A program made the position numbers and the translations under genes. 64,000 nt of DNA. Source: DASUPK01 sp963724665. GTDB taxonomy: Bacteria > Actinomycetota > Thermoleophilia > Solirubrobacterales > 70-9. How positions within the stretch are numbered: the stretch's first letter is position 1; every line of letters starts with the position of its first letter. The DNA is taken from positions 310,001 to 374,000 of the forward strand of contig CAVRVH010000012.1 of NCBI GenBank assembly GCA_963724665.1, in the 5' to 3' direction. The notes under the pieces were generated by a model. The model saw only the letters and a program-made list of their open reading frames with translations, searched no databases and was not told where the DNA came from. This document shows positions 34,529 to 43,163 of this stretch, piece by piece.

Positions 34529-35628
34529 GAGTGCTCAGCCTCCCAGCGCGCGTAATCGTCGGTGAAGTAGTGGAGGCGGATCTTCTTGAACTCGGTCGAG
34601 GAGTAGAGGACGGCACGATCGTCGCCGTGCAGGCCGTGGTCGTCGGCGATCCCGTCGAGGATCGCGTCGCACTCCTCCTTGGAGCGGCCATGGGCCATCG
34701 TGAAAACGCTGTAAGGCCAGTCCGCGTAGGTCGGGCGCTGGTAGCAGTGCGAGACGCCGCGGACCGCGGCCATCCGGGCGCCGGCCTCCATGATCTGATC
34801 GTCCGGGACGCGCCAGACGCCCATGCCATTGGCGGAGAAGCCGGCGCGGCGGTGGAAGAGAATCGCGGCGACCCGGCGGAGGATCTTGCGGTCGACCATG
34901 CCGCGCAGGTGGTCGAGGAACGCGGCGGTGTCCATTCCGACCTCGGCGGCCGCCGCGTCGTACGGGCGGTCGGTGACCTCCATCGGCCCCTGCAGCGCGC
35001 GGATTACTGCGATGTCGGTGTCGTCGTAGGGCTGGCGCTCCAGCTCGCGTGGCGGAGCCGCCTCGACGGCGGCGGAGAGCTCCTCGGTTCCGCCCTCCAT
35101 CTCGAGGTTCATGTTGATCTTGAAGAGCTGGAGGGTGGGCAGCTGCCGGATCGACTCGGCGCCGGTCAGCCGCTGCAGGACGTCGAGCGTGGCCTGCAGC
35201 CCGAGCCCGGAGTCAGGCGGCGTGGCGATCGTGAACCAGAGGTTGAACTCGTGGGTCCTCAGATAGTTGTGTGAGACGCCCGGGTGCGAGTTGATGATCT
35301 TCGCGGCCCGGTGCGGGTTCTCGGAGTCAACCTTCGCGGCGACCAGCATCGAGCTGTAGCCGAGCGCCCGGGTATCGAAGATCGGCGTGATCTCGCGGAT
35401 GATCCGCTCGTCGAGGAGGCGCTGGGTCCGGGACTTGACCTCGTCTGGACTCAGCTCCGCCTCGGCGGCGATCAGCTCGAAGGGCTCCGGCTCGAGCGGG
35501 TAGCTCGACTGGAGCAGGTTCATCAGCCGCTTGTCGGTCTCGTCCAGCGGGATCGCAGCTCCGCCCTTGCGGGACCGGAGCTTCGGCGTTGCGGTCGCCG
35601 TGGTGATCCCGTCGGACGGCTTGTTCAC
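34525..35628 (-). CDS. Fused AhbA-AhbB-like siroheme decarboxylase (Lrp/AsnC fold)
   Basis: The 367-residue protein is two Lrp/AsnC-like halves in tandem. The first half (residues 28-180) has the helix-turn-helix and HNYLRTHEFNLWFTI, as in AhbA/NirD. The second (200-367) has RRVAAILFHRRAGFSANGMG and CYQRPTYADWPYSVFTM, the AhbB/NirL signature with catalytic-region His/Tyr. These enzymes remove acetate carboxyls of siroheme in alternative heme or heme d1 synthesis. It overlaps hemB and hemL by 4 bp each. A heme-responsive regulator is the alternative reading. Confidence 0.8.
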   Translation of the reverse strand: MNKPSDGITTATATPKLRSRKGGAAIPLDETDKRLMNLLQSSYPLEPEPFELIAAEAELSPDEVKSRTQRLLDERIIREITPIFDTRALGYSSMLVAAKVDSENPHRAAKIINSHPGVSHNYLRTHEFNLWFTIATPPDSGLGLQATLDVLQRLTGAESIRQLPTLQLFKINMNLEMEGGTEELSAAVEAAPPRELERQPYDDTDIAVIRALQGPMEVTDRPYDAAAAEVGMDTAAFLDHLRGMVDRKILRRVAAILFHRRAGFSANGMGVWRVPDDQIMEAGARMAAVRGVSHCYQRPTYADWPYSVFTMAHGRSKEECDAILDGIADDHGLHGDDRAVLYSSTEFKKIRLHYFTDDYARWEAEHS

Positions 35629-36614
35629 CGGCGAGCTGCTCCCGACGCGAGCCAGGCCGCCGCGTCCTTGGCGAAGTAGGTGATGATCATGTCCGCTCCC
35701 GCACGACGGATCGCAGTCAGGGACTCCATCGCGGCGGCCCGCTCGTCGATCCAGCCGTTGGCGGCCGCCGCCTTCAGCATCGAGTACTCCCCGCCCACGT
35801 GGTAGGCGGCGAGCGGGGCGCCGGTCGCGTCCTTCACCCGGCGGATCACGTCCAGATACGGAAGCGCCGGCTTCACCATGACGACGTCCGCGCCCTCCTC
35901 GAGGTCGAGCTTGGCCTCGCGCACCGCCTCGTCGGCGTTGGCGGGGTTCATCTGGTAGCCGCGCCGGTCGCCGAACTCGGGGGTCGAGCCGGCGGCCTCC
36001 CGGAACGGGCCGTAGAAGGCCGAGGCGTACTTGGCGCTGTAGGCGATGATCGGCACGTCGGAGTGGCCCTCCTCGTCGAGCTGGCCGCGGATCGCGCCGA
36101 CGCGCCCGTCCATCATGTCGCTCGGCGCGACGGCGTCGGCCCCGGCTTCCGCGTGGGAGATGGCGGTCTTGGCCAGCAGCTCGACGGTCAGGTCGTTGTC
36201 GACCTCGCCATCGCGAACGATTCCGCAGTGCCCGTGCGAGGTGTACTCGCAGAGGCAGACGTCGGTGATCACGACGACCTCGGGGTGTGCCTCCTTCAGC
36301 GCACGGACGGCCATCTGGACGATGCCCTCGTCGTCGTAGGCCTCGCTGCCGACCTCGTCCTTGCTCGCGGGGATCCCGAAGAGCAGGACGGCGCGTACTC
36401 CGGCCGCCGCGATCTCGGTGACCTCGGCGACGGCCTCGGAGATCGAGAGCCGCTCCATGCCGGGCATCGACTCGATGGGCTCCCGGACACCCTCCCCGGC
36501 GGTGATGAAGAGTGGCTGGACGAGGTGGTCCGCCGTCAGGTCCGTTTCGCGGACGAGGTCACGCAGCGGCCCCGTGCGTCGCAGGCGTCGCAGGCGTGTC
36601 GCCGGAAAGCTCAT
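35625..36614 (-). CDS. hemB: Delta-aminolevulinic acid dehydratase (porphobilinogen synthase)
   Basis: HemB condenses two 5-aminolevulinates to porphobilinogen. The 329-residue protein has the Cys-rich zinc site DVCLCEYTSHGHCG, the lysine-bearing YSAKYASAFYGPFR and MVKPALPYLD active-site segments and APSDMMDGRVGAIR. The open frame continues 5' to 37031 over the ABC permease, but homology begins at MSFPATRLRRLRR (36614), where TAGAAT stands 7 nt upstream. It is first in hemB-ahbAB-hemL. Confidence 0.96.
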   Translation of the reverse strand: MSFPATRLRRLRRTGPLRDLVRETDLTADHLVQPLFITAGEGVREPIESMPGMERLSISEAVAEVTEIAAAGVRAVLLFGIPASKDEVGSEAYDDEGIVQMAVRALKEAHPEVVVITDVCLCEYTSHGHCGIVRDGEVDNDLTVELLAKTAISHAEAGADAVAPSDMMDGRVGAIRGQLDEEGHSDVPIIAYSAKYASAFYGPFREAAGSTPEFGDRRGYQMNPANADEAVREAKLDLEEGADVVMVKPALPYLDVIRRVKDATGAPLAAYHVGGEYSMLKAAAANGWIDERAAAMESLTAIRRAGADMIITYFAKDAAAWLASGAARR

Positions 36615-36621
36615 GGTGAGG

Positions 36622-36627
36622 ATTCTA
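36622..36627 (-). promoter_or_regulatory. TANNNT -10 box (TAGAAT) of a leaderless hemB transcript
   Basis: TAGAAT ends 7 nt before the hemB ATG with no ribosome site. Confidence 0.55.
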
Positions 36628-36673
36628 CGGCGGTCCACTAAGCGGTCGGCGGGCGGGTCCGCCCGAGACACCG

Positions 36674-38026
36674 CTACGTGAACCGACGTAGCGCCAAGCG
36701 TGCGAGGACCAGGTAACCGACGGTCAGCAGTGCCAGATGGAGCAGCGGGGCGCCCAGGCTCGGGCCTGAGGCCGACAGGGCTCCTGACAGGGCATCCACC
36801 GCGGGCCGGAACGGGAACGCTCCGGCGATCACGTGGATCACGTCGAGCAGGCCCTTGCTGACCGTGCCTGAGGGGACGAGCGAGATGAAGGCCACTGGCA
36901 GGGCCAGGGCGAAGGCAAGCAGGGCGCTTGCGCGGACCTCCTTCGCCGCTGCTCCTATCGCCAGGCCCAGAGCGGACGAGGCCGCTCCGGCCAGCAGGAT
37001 CGCCGGGACGATCAGGTAGATCCGGCTCCACGAGATCGACTCGAACGGCGTGATCGCCGCCAGCATGAGCAGGGTGACCGCCAGGGCCGCGCCCGTGCCG
37101 AGGGTCGCCTTCTCGACCAGCAGGCCCGTGCGGCTGACGAGGCCACGGGTGAGGCGCGTGAAGGTGTTCTCCTCCCGCTCAAGAGCGAGGGAGCCCGAGA
37201 CGAGCAGGACCGTCACGAAGAGCAGGGTGATCGCCGCGGCGACTGCGACGGCGAAGGTGTCGAGGGGCGGAACGCTGCCGGCGATCACGTCCTTGTTAAC
37301 GGCGATCGGCTGGCGGACCGCCGCCAGCAAGCTGTTGGCGAGGGCGAGGTTCTGCCGCGCAAGCCGGGCGAAGTCGCTGACCTCCGCTACTCGCGCTCGC
37401 TTCGCAGGTGGCAGATTCGCCTCGACCTGGTTGAGGATCTCCTCGGCTTTCTGCAGTCCGAGGATGTGGACGGTCTGGTTGATGAAGGGGATCTCGAACG
37501 AGCCGCCGTTGGCCAGGATCTGCTCGTAGTTGCCCGCGACATCGCTGATCTTCCGTGAGAGCAGCAGGTTGGCTTGGGTGAGCAGCGAGCTGATCCGGTC
37601 GTTGACCACCTCGGCCTTGAGCGGATCGTCGTTGTTGAGGATCACGTCGACGGTGGCGGGCTCACTGGAGTTGGTGCTGAGCTCCGCCTGCAGCTTGCTG
37701 ATGAAATCCGCCGGCAGAATCAGGCCACCGAGGACGTCGCCGTCCTTCACCTTCTGCTCGACCTCCGCCCGGCTGGACGCGTCGACGCACGTGATCTTCG
37801 CGCAGAGCTGACGGCGAGCCTCGTCCTGACTGAAGCCCCCGGTGCCGAGCTGGAGCCCTCCGCCGGTCGGGATCTGGTTGAGGAACGCGACGCGAGGCTT
37901 CTCCGGGCTTCGGGAGATCGCCAGGCCGATCAGGACGGCCAGGACGATCGGGTAGACGATCAAAAGGCCCGTGACCAGCGGCGAGCGGCGCAGCAGCTGC
38001 AGGTCCTTGACGAGCAACCAGCGCAT
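36674..38026 (-). CDS. ABC-2 type exporter permease
   Basis: The 450-residue protein has one N-terminal helix (LVTGLLIVYPIVLAVLIGLAI), a large outer domain (residues 40-250) with a helical hairpin, and about five C-terminal helices (from 258). This is the layout of YhgE/ABC-2 permeases that export lipids, antibiotics or peptides. The motif ALEREENTF before helix 3 is typical. It overlaps its ATPase gene by 1 bp. Cargo unknown. Confidence 0.9.
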   Translation of the reverse strand: MRWLLVKDLQLLRRSPLVTGLLIVYPIVLAVLIGLAISRSPEKPRVAFLNQIPTGGGLQLGTGGFSQDEARRQLCAKITCVDASSRAEVEQKVKDGDVLGGLILPADFISKLQAELSTNSSEPATVDVILNNDDPLKAEVVNDRISSLLTQANLLLSRKISDVAGNYEQILANGGSFEIPFINQTVHILGLQKAEEILNQVEANLPPAKRARVAEVSDFARLARQNLALANSLLAAVRQPIAVNKDVIAGSVPPLDTFAVAVAAAITLLFVTVLLVSGSLALEREENTFTRLTRGLVSRTGLLVEKATLGTGAALAVTLLMLAAITPFESISWSRIYLIVPAILLAGAASSALGLAIGAAAKEVRASALLAFALALPVAFISLVPSGTVSKGLLDVIHVIAGAFPFRPAVDALSGALSASGPSLGAPLLHLALLTVGYLVLARLALRRFT

Positions 38027-38748
38027 CAGTGGCCCTTCTTCTTGAGGAAACGGACGAAGTCGTTCTCCGGATCCGCCACGGTCCCCTTCGGCCGTGGGCC
38101 CGCGGCGCGGCGCATCTGGGCGAAGCTGCCATTGAAGATCGTCTCGCCGTCCGCGAGCACCACCAGACGGTCGCCATAGTGGCTGGCCTCCTCGATCTGG
38201 TGGGTCGAGTAGATGACGGTCGTGCCGCCCTTCGCCAGGCCGGCGACGAACTCCCAGAGGCGAACACGCTGGCTGGGATCGAGACCGGCGCTCGGCTCGT
38301 CGAGGAGAAGCACGGACGGGTCGCCCAGCAGCCCGATGGCGATGTTGATGCGCTGCTGATTGCCGCCGGAGAGCGACGAGACCTGATCGTGGCGCCGTTC
38401 CTCGAGGCCGGTCTGATCGAGCATTCGCTCGATCGTGCCCTCGACGTCCTCGGCCTCCTCCATCCGGGCGAAAAGCCGCAGGTTCTCGTCGACCGTGAGC
38501 CGCCGGTAGAGGCCGGCCTGCTGCGGAACCCAGCCGACCTCCCCGTTCGAGCGATCGATCCGGCCCGAGTCGGCTTTCGCGATGCCGGCGAGGATCGAGA
38601 GCAGGGTGGTCTTGCCGGCTCCGTTCGGCCCGAGCACTGCGAGCAGCTCTCCACGGCCGACATCGAAGCTCACCTCCCGGAGGGCGGCGCGCTCGCCGAA
38701 CGACTTGGAGAGGCCCTCCACCTCGAGAACGGGAGCGGCCTTGCTCAT
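38026..38748 (-). CDS. ABC transporter ATP-binding protein
   Basis: The 240-residue ATPase has Walker A GPNGAGKTTLL, the Q loop in GWVPQQAGLY, the signature LSGGNQQRI, Walker B VLLLDEP with the following SAGLDP, and the H loop STHQIEEA. It energises the ABC-2 permease encoded next. TAGCTT stands 7 nt before the ATG, so the pair probably has a leaderless-type promoter. Confidence 0.94.
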   Translation of the reverse strand: MSKAAPVLEVEGLSKSFGERAALREVSFDVGRGELLAVLGPNGAGKTTLLSILAGIAKADSGRIDRSNGEVGWVPQQAGLYRRLTVDENLRLFARMEEAEDVEGTIERMLDQTGLEERRHDQVSSLSGGNQQRINIAIGLLGDPSVLLLDEPSAGLDPSQRVRLWEFVAGLAKGGTTVIYSTHQIEEASHYGDRLVVLADGETIFNGSFAQMRRAAGPRPKGTVADPENDFVRFLKKKGH

Positions 38749-38755
38749 CGCGCGA

Positions 38756-38761
38756 AAGCTA
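38756..38761 (-). promoter_or_regulatory. TANNNT -10 box (TAGCTT) of a leaderless ABC transcript
   Basis: TAGCTT ends 7 nt before the ATG of the ATPase gene; no Shine-Dalgarno site. Confidence 0.5.
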
Positions 38762-38804
38762 GCGGGATGGTCTAAGCGACACGTCGTCTACGCTCCCCCG
38801 CCTG

Positions 38805-39584
38805 ATGCGCCTGCTTTTCATAGGGGACGTCGTCGGCAAGCCTGGCCGAGAGGGCCTGGCGGCGGCGATGCCCGGACTTCGCGCAGAGCGCATGCCCGAT
38901 CTCATCGTCGTCAACGGCGAGAACGCCGCCGGTGGTGTCGGGATCACCGAGGAGACCGCGGCGCAGATCTTCGAAACGGGCGCCGACGTGATCACGCTCG
39001 GGAACCACACCTACCGCCACAAGGACGTCTACTCCTACCTCGACTCGGAGACGCGGATCATCCGGCCCGCCAACTTCGCTCCCCAGAACCCCGGGCGCGG
39101 GCACACGATCGTCGAGGCCGCCGGCATGAGGGTCGCCGTGATCAACCTGAGCGGCCAGATGCATCTCCAGGTCGAGCGCAACCCGTTCACCGCAATCGAG
39201 GACATCCTCACCTCGCTGGCCGGTGCCGCGGACGCCATCGTCGTCGATTTCCATGCCGAGCTGACCAGCGAGAAGGTTGCGATGGGCTGGCACCTCGACG
39301 GCCGGGTAGCGGCGGTGCTCGGCACCCACACCCACGTGCCGACGGCAGACCTCCGGGTCCTCCCGGGCGGGACCGCTCACATCGCCGACGTCGGCATGAC
39401 CGGATCGCGGGCCGGCGTGATCGGCGTGAAGCGCGAGCAGGCGCTACGCGCCTTCAAGACGCAGATGCCGGTTCGCTTCGATGGGGCGGACGAGGACATC
39501 TGGGTCATGGGCGTCGCTGTCGAGATCGGCGACGACGGGCTCGCTCGCGGGATCGACCAGATCCTCCTGCCCGTCTCCACGTAG
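38805..39584 (+). CDS. ymdB: YmdB-family metallophosphoesterase
   Basis: The 259-residue protein follows the TIGR00282/YmdB family, calcineurin-like phosphoesterases that act on 2',3'-cAMP and influence RNA turnover in Bacillus. Metal-site parts are FIGDVVGKPGR (residues 5-15), VVNGENAAGG, LGNHTYRHKDV, VDFHAE, and GTHTHVPTAD. The usual Trp after GNHT is Tyr. The 3' end overlaps the antisense end of the membrane glycosyltransferase gene by 141 bp, the longest overlap in the window. Confidence 0.93.
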   Translation: MRLLFIGDVVGKPGREGLAAAMPGLRAERMPDLIVVNGENAAGGVGITEETAAQIFETGADVITLGNHTYRHKDVYSYLDSETRIIRPANFAPQNPGRGHTIVEAAGMRVAVINLSGQMHLQVERNPFTAIEDILTSLAGAADAIVVDFHAELTSEKVAMGWHLDGRVAAVLGTHTHVPTADLRVLPGGTAHIADVGMTGSRAGVIGVKREQALRAFKTQMPVRFDGADEDIWVMGVAVEIGDDGLARGIDQILLPVST

Positions 39585-41192
39585 CGGGATCGTGCCGCTC
39601 GCCAGCATGGCGATCAACAGGAACGGCAGGAACCAGGGGATGTAGAGGTAGAACCAGTGGTCGACGGTGAGCTGCATGCCGATCATCACCGCGGCCCCGA
39701 GCGCCGCGACCGTGACGTGATCGCGGCGGCGCGGGCGGAAGGCGACCAGCAGGGCCAGGCCGACGACCGCCGCCTTGACCACGGACTGCAGCCAGCCCAG
39801 CGAACGGTCCTGGCCCCAGATGCTGAACGGGGAGTCGCGGCCGCCCTGCTCGGCGATCGTGCGATGCCAGAAGGTGGACAGGCCCGGGTCCTGCAGGGCC
39901 TGGAAGCAGACCACGGCGACAGTGATCGCGAAGGCGATCGTGAACGGGATTACGACGCGGGCGTATCGGCGCGCGGGTCCTGTCGCGCGAGACGCGCCAG
40001 CGCCGGGATCCGTCGCTCCATAGGTTGCGAACAACGGGCCCAATGCAAGCGGTGCGAACTTCGTCATCGCCGATAGGCCCAGGGTGATCCCCCGGGCGAT
40101 CGGCGAGGTCAGGCATAAGAGTGCCGCCGTGATGCCCAGGGCGACCAGCGCGTCGTTCGTGTTCGATTCCAGCGCATAGGCCGTATACGGACACGCGGTC
40201 CAGGCGAAGGCGAGCATGATGCCGAACTCGGTCCCGCGCCGGCCGCGCCGCAGACGCCTCCCCAGCAGGAAGAGCAGGGCCACCGTCGCGAGGTCGAAGA
40301 AGATCGAGGCCGCGTGGGCGGCCGGCAGCTCGTCCCAGGTGCCGCTCCAGGGGAACGCCTGCTCGAAGGGAACGTAGGCGTAGTAGGCGACGGGCCCGTA
40401 GGTATCCCCCGACTGGTCGTCCGAGGGGAAGTTGTCGTAGATCGGCTTGCGGTCAGCTATCCGATCGGCGCCGATCACCCCCGAGTAGCCGACGTCGATC
40501 ACGTTCGAGTCGACCACGTTCAGGGTGATGCGCCCGGCGAGCAGGACCACCGTCATCACGGCGAGGACGACGATCGGCATTGACGGCCGAAGGCCGGAGC
40601 CCTCCTTACGGCGGAAGCCCAGCCACAGCGCCCGGGCGAGCAGGTAGAGCAAGGCGGGATAGGCGAGAGGGACCGAGAGGCCGATGTTTCCCCTGTTGAA
40701 GAAGTAGTGAGAGACCCCGAAGCCGGCGACGATGACGAGCAGGTCCAGATGCGCCAGCCGGAACGGGCGGCGCCAGTCGAGCAGCCCCAGGACGAAGATC
40801 GCGCAGAGAGGCAGCCAGATGTAGGGGGCGCTCACCATCCGGCCGAACGCCCCCGGGTAGCCCCGGGCCATGTGCCAGGCGACCTGGTACCCGGTCCAGG
40901 ACTCGATGATGTTGCCGGTGACCGGATCGATCACGACCTGGACCACCTCGTCGCCGCCGTTGAAGAAGCCGACCTCCCAGAGGCCGGTGGAGTGGTTCTT
41001 GCTCGCCGACGGGGACAGATTCGGGTGAGCCTTGAGCTCGGCGATCGCCTTCGGGTCCTGCTTGGCGAGCTCGATCGCCTTGGTCTGGGTGATCTTCTGA
41101 GGCTCCGCCCCAGCCGAACCGGCGAGCAGCAGCGTTGCTGCGAGAGCTATCGAAAGGACGAGGGCGAAGGCCCTCAGTCGTCGAAGGTCCAC
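39444..41192 (-). CDS. PepSY-like domain fused to polytopic glycosyltransferase (GT87-type)
   Basis: The 582-residue protein starts with a signal peptide (LVLSIALAATLLLAGSAGAE), then an extracytoplasmic PepSY-like segment (ITQTKAIELAKQDP, EVVQVVIDPVTGNIIES), and about ten transmembrane helices typical of GT87/GT39 polyprenol-sugar transferases. An acidic loop (DNFPSDDQSGDTYGPVAYY) and WHRTIAEQGG are candidate catalytic loops. GTG at 41192 overlaps gtrA by 19 bp. The last 47 codons, a cytosolic tail after the final helix, are antisense to ymdB. It closes the phosphodiesterase-GtrA-GT operon. Confidence 0.82.
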   Translation of the reverse strand: MDLRRLRAFALVLSIALAATLLLAGSAGAEPQKITQTKAIELAKQDPKAIAELKAHPNLSPSASKNHSTGLWEVGFFNGGDEVVQVVIDPVTGNIIESWTGYQVAWHMARGYPGAFGRMVSAPYIWLPLCAIFVLGLLDWRRPFRLAHLDLLVIVAGFGVSHYFFNRGNIGLSVPLAYPALLYLLARALWLGFRRKEGSGLRPSMPIVVLAVMTVVLLAGRITLNVVDSNVIDVGYSGVIGADRIADRKPIYDNFPSDDQSGDTYGPVAYYAYVPFEQAFPWSGTWDELPAAHAASIFFDLATVALLFLLGRRLRRGRRGTEFGIMLAFAWTACPYTAYALESNTNDALVALGITAALLCLTSPIARGITLGLSAMTKFAPLALGPLFATYGATDPGAGASRATGPARRYARVVIPFTIAFAITVAVVCFQALQDPGLSTFWHRTIAEQGGRDSPFSIWGQDRSLGWLQSVVKAAVVGLALLVAFRPRRRDHVTVAALGAAVMIGMQLTVDHWFYLYIPWFLPFLLIAMLASGTIPLRGDGQEDLVDPASEPVVADLDSDAHDPDVLVRPIEANRHLRLEGA

Positions 41193-41602
41193 AGCTTGTT
41201 GCCGATGAAGTTGAACGGCATCGCGAGTGCCACCGCGATGGCCTGGGCGGGCAGCTCGCTCATTCCCCCTCCGACCAGGAGCTTGAGCGCAATCAGGTTG
41301 ATCACCAGCGCGAGCACGCTGACGGTGAAGAAGCGGGCGGCCTGGAAGCCCGCATGGCCGTGTTTCGCGTCGAAGGTCCAATGGCGGTTCCACCAGAAGT
41401 TGCTTGTGACGGCAACGCAGAAGGCAAGGATCGCCGCTGCGATGTAGTGGATGTTCGCCGGTCCGTTCAGCACGGCGAAGACCGCGAGGTTGACGAGGTA
41501 GCCAGAGGCGCCGACGATCCCGAACTGGAAGAGCTGGAGCCAGTTGCCGGGCTTCAGCGTGCCGCGCCCGATGCGCTTCGCCGTGTCGACCGGCGGAGTC
41601 AT
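41174..41602 (-). CDS. GtrA-family membrane protein
   Basis: The 142-residue protein has four helices with the GtrA pattern: QLFQFGIVGASGYLVNLAVF, FCVAVTSNFWWNRHWTF, FFTVSVLALVINLIAL and a final FNFIGNKLWTFDD. GtrA proteins are thought to flip polyprenol-linked sugars. The ATG at 41602 overlaps the phosphodiesterase stop (ATGA), and the downstream glycosyltransferase starts inside its 3' end. This supports joint work on a surface glycan. Confidence 0.92.
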   Translation of the reverse strand: MTPPVDTAKRIGRGTLKPGNWLQLFQFGIVGASGYLVNLAVFAVLNGPANIHYIAAAILAFCVAVTSNFWWNRHWTFDAKHGHAGFQAARFFTVSVLALVINLIALKLLVGGGMSELPAQAIAVALAMPFNFIGNKLWTFDD

Positions 41603-43131
41603 CCTTGAGGCCTTCCGCCATCGAGCCCGAAGTGCTCGAGGATCACCGGTGCCAGATCCCGCAATGCCCACTGCGGCCGCTTACCCGGGCGCTTGGGACC
41701 GCAACCAACGAATACGGCCGGGCCCAGAGAGTCACCGCGGCCGAGGGACCCGTGGCTGCCGCCGCCGGCGTGGCTGATCCCGCCCCAATCGACACACTCG
41801 TAGCCCTCGATCGCCGAGATCAGGATGTCCCCGGCATGCGGTGAGACCAGCGCCGACCAGAGCCGGGACAGAGCGTCCGGATACTCCTCGGACTCGAATC
41901 TGCCTCGGGTGATGTCCGCGTCGAGCGCCTCGGGTTCGCCGCTCACCGACCAGCCGTTGCCGCGCACGTCGCGCAGCTGGCCGCCGGGCCGGAAGCGGAA
42001 CTCCCTTCCGTCACGTTCGACGACGGCCTCGACGCCGCCGGGGTCCTCCAGGCCGACCCCGGTACGCATGACGGGGGCGCCGTCGCGTGCAAGCCAAGTC
42101 ACCAGGTCCACGCCCGTGAGCTCCCGCAGGCGCCCCCGCGCTCGCTCATGGGTGCCGGGGTGGCGGCGACCGGTGTCGAGGATGTAGACGGCGCCCGCGC
42201 GCGAGGTCGGGCTGACGGCGATCTCGGCCTCCTCGGGGCGGTCCGTGTTCGGCTGGAGGACCGCCCAGTCCTCGGCGAGCTCGTCAGCCAGCGGCAGCGC
42301 GTGCTCCACCGCCGTCTGGGCGTGATCGGCGGTGAGCAGGACGGCGTGGTCCTTCAGGAAGGCGTCCAGCCCTCCCCCAGCCTCCACGATCCGCGTGAAC
42401 ATCGCGTCAGCCTTGGCGATCGAATCGACCTGGGCCTCGGGGCCGTGCCGGTGGGAGTGGAAGTCGTTGTCGGGAAGGCTGAAGAGGAGGAAGTCGTAGG
42501 CGCCCTCGGCGACCAGGTTCTCTGCGACGCAGGCCGAGTACTCGTCTCGTGTCCCGGGCCGGGTGAAACTGGGGCCGCAGCCGGTCGGGCGGCTCGCGTA
42601 GAGGTCGCCGTAGAAGAACTCGTCTGGCCCCCAGACAGCGTGCCGGAAGTTGGCCGCGGCCGCCGCTCTCTTGACGAGGCCCTCGAGGCCCAGTTGGTGG
42701 CGCTGGCGGCCCCGGTAGATCAGGAAGGGGGTCGCAGCGGTCCGGATCCCGGCATCCCCAAGCCGCTCGAAAACGGTCTGGGCCTGCCAGCTCAGATGGT
42801 CCAGGTTCATGTTGTAGACGAGGTCGTACATCGCCCGGAACAGGCCGAACGTCCTGGTCGCCTCGAAGGAGGAGCCGTACTCGATGTAGCGGCGCTCGAG
42901 CCGGTGGTACCAGTTCATCCCCATCACCCAGTGTCCGGCCGGGCCCAGGCCGGTCATCATCTCGGAGCTCGCGACCGGGGTGACCGAGGGGAAGCTGGAT
43001 ACCACGTCGGTGACCGTCTGCCCGCGCTCCACAAGCGCGCCGAAGGTCGGAGCAACGTCCTCATCGATCGCGCGCATCAGCATCTCGGGGTGCATCGCGT
43101 CGACAACGACAAGGACGAGCTTCCGAGGCAC
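41599..43131 (-). CDS. Type I phosphodiesterase/alkaline-phosphatase-superfamily protein
   Basis: The 510-residue protein shows metal-site and nucleophile parts of the nucleotide pyrophosphatase family: LVVVDAMHPEML, FPSVTPVASSEMMTG (nucleophile Thr/Ser region), SLPDNDFHSHRHGP, LLTADHAQTAV and HGSLGRGDSLGP. No signal peptide is seen, so it may act in the cytosol on activated sugars or lipid-linked phosphates. The start is set at GTG 43131 because earlier codons would extend back toward the next minus-strand gene; no strong ribosome site helps. It leads the GtrA-glycosyltransferase operon. Confidence 0.88.
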   Translation of the reverse strand: MPRKLVLVVVDAMHPEMLMRAIDEDVAPTFGALVERGQTVTDVVSSFPSVTPVASSEMMTGLGPAGHWVMGMNWYHRLERRYIEYGSSFEATRTFGLFRAMYDLVYNMNLDHLSWQAQTVFERLGDAGIRTAATPFLIYRGRQRHQLGLEGLVKRAAAAANFRHAVWGPDEFFYGDLYASRPTGCGPSFTRPGTRDEYSACVAENLVAEGAYDFLLFSLPDNDFHSHRHGPEAQVDSIAKADAMFTRIVEAGGGLDAFLKDHAVLLTADHAQTAVEHALPLADELAEDWAVLQPNTDRPEEAEIAVSPTSRAGAVYILDTGRRHPGTHERARGRLRELTGVDLVTWLARDGAPVMRTGVGLEDPGGVEAVVERDGREFRFRPGGQLRDVRGNGWSVSGEPEALDADITRGRFESEEYPDALSRLWSALVSPHAGDILISAIEGYECVDWGGISHAGGGSHGSLGRGDSLGPAVFVGCGPKRPGKRPQWALRDLAPVILEHFGLDGGRPQG

Positions 43132-43163
43132 GGCTAGGAGGGGAATCCGGGTGTCGAGTTCAT

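Noticed and set aside
36615..37031. N-terminal extension of hemB
   Set aside because: The extra 139 codons overlap the ABC permease on the same strand and have no homology; the family start is at 36614.
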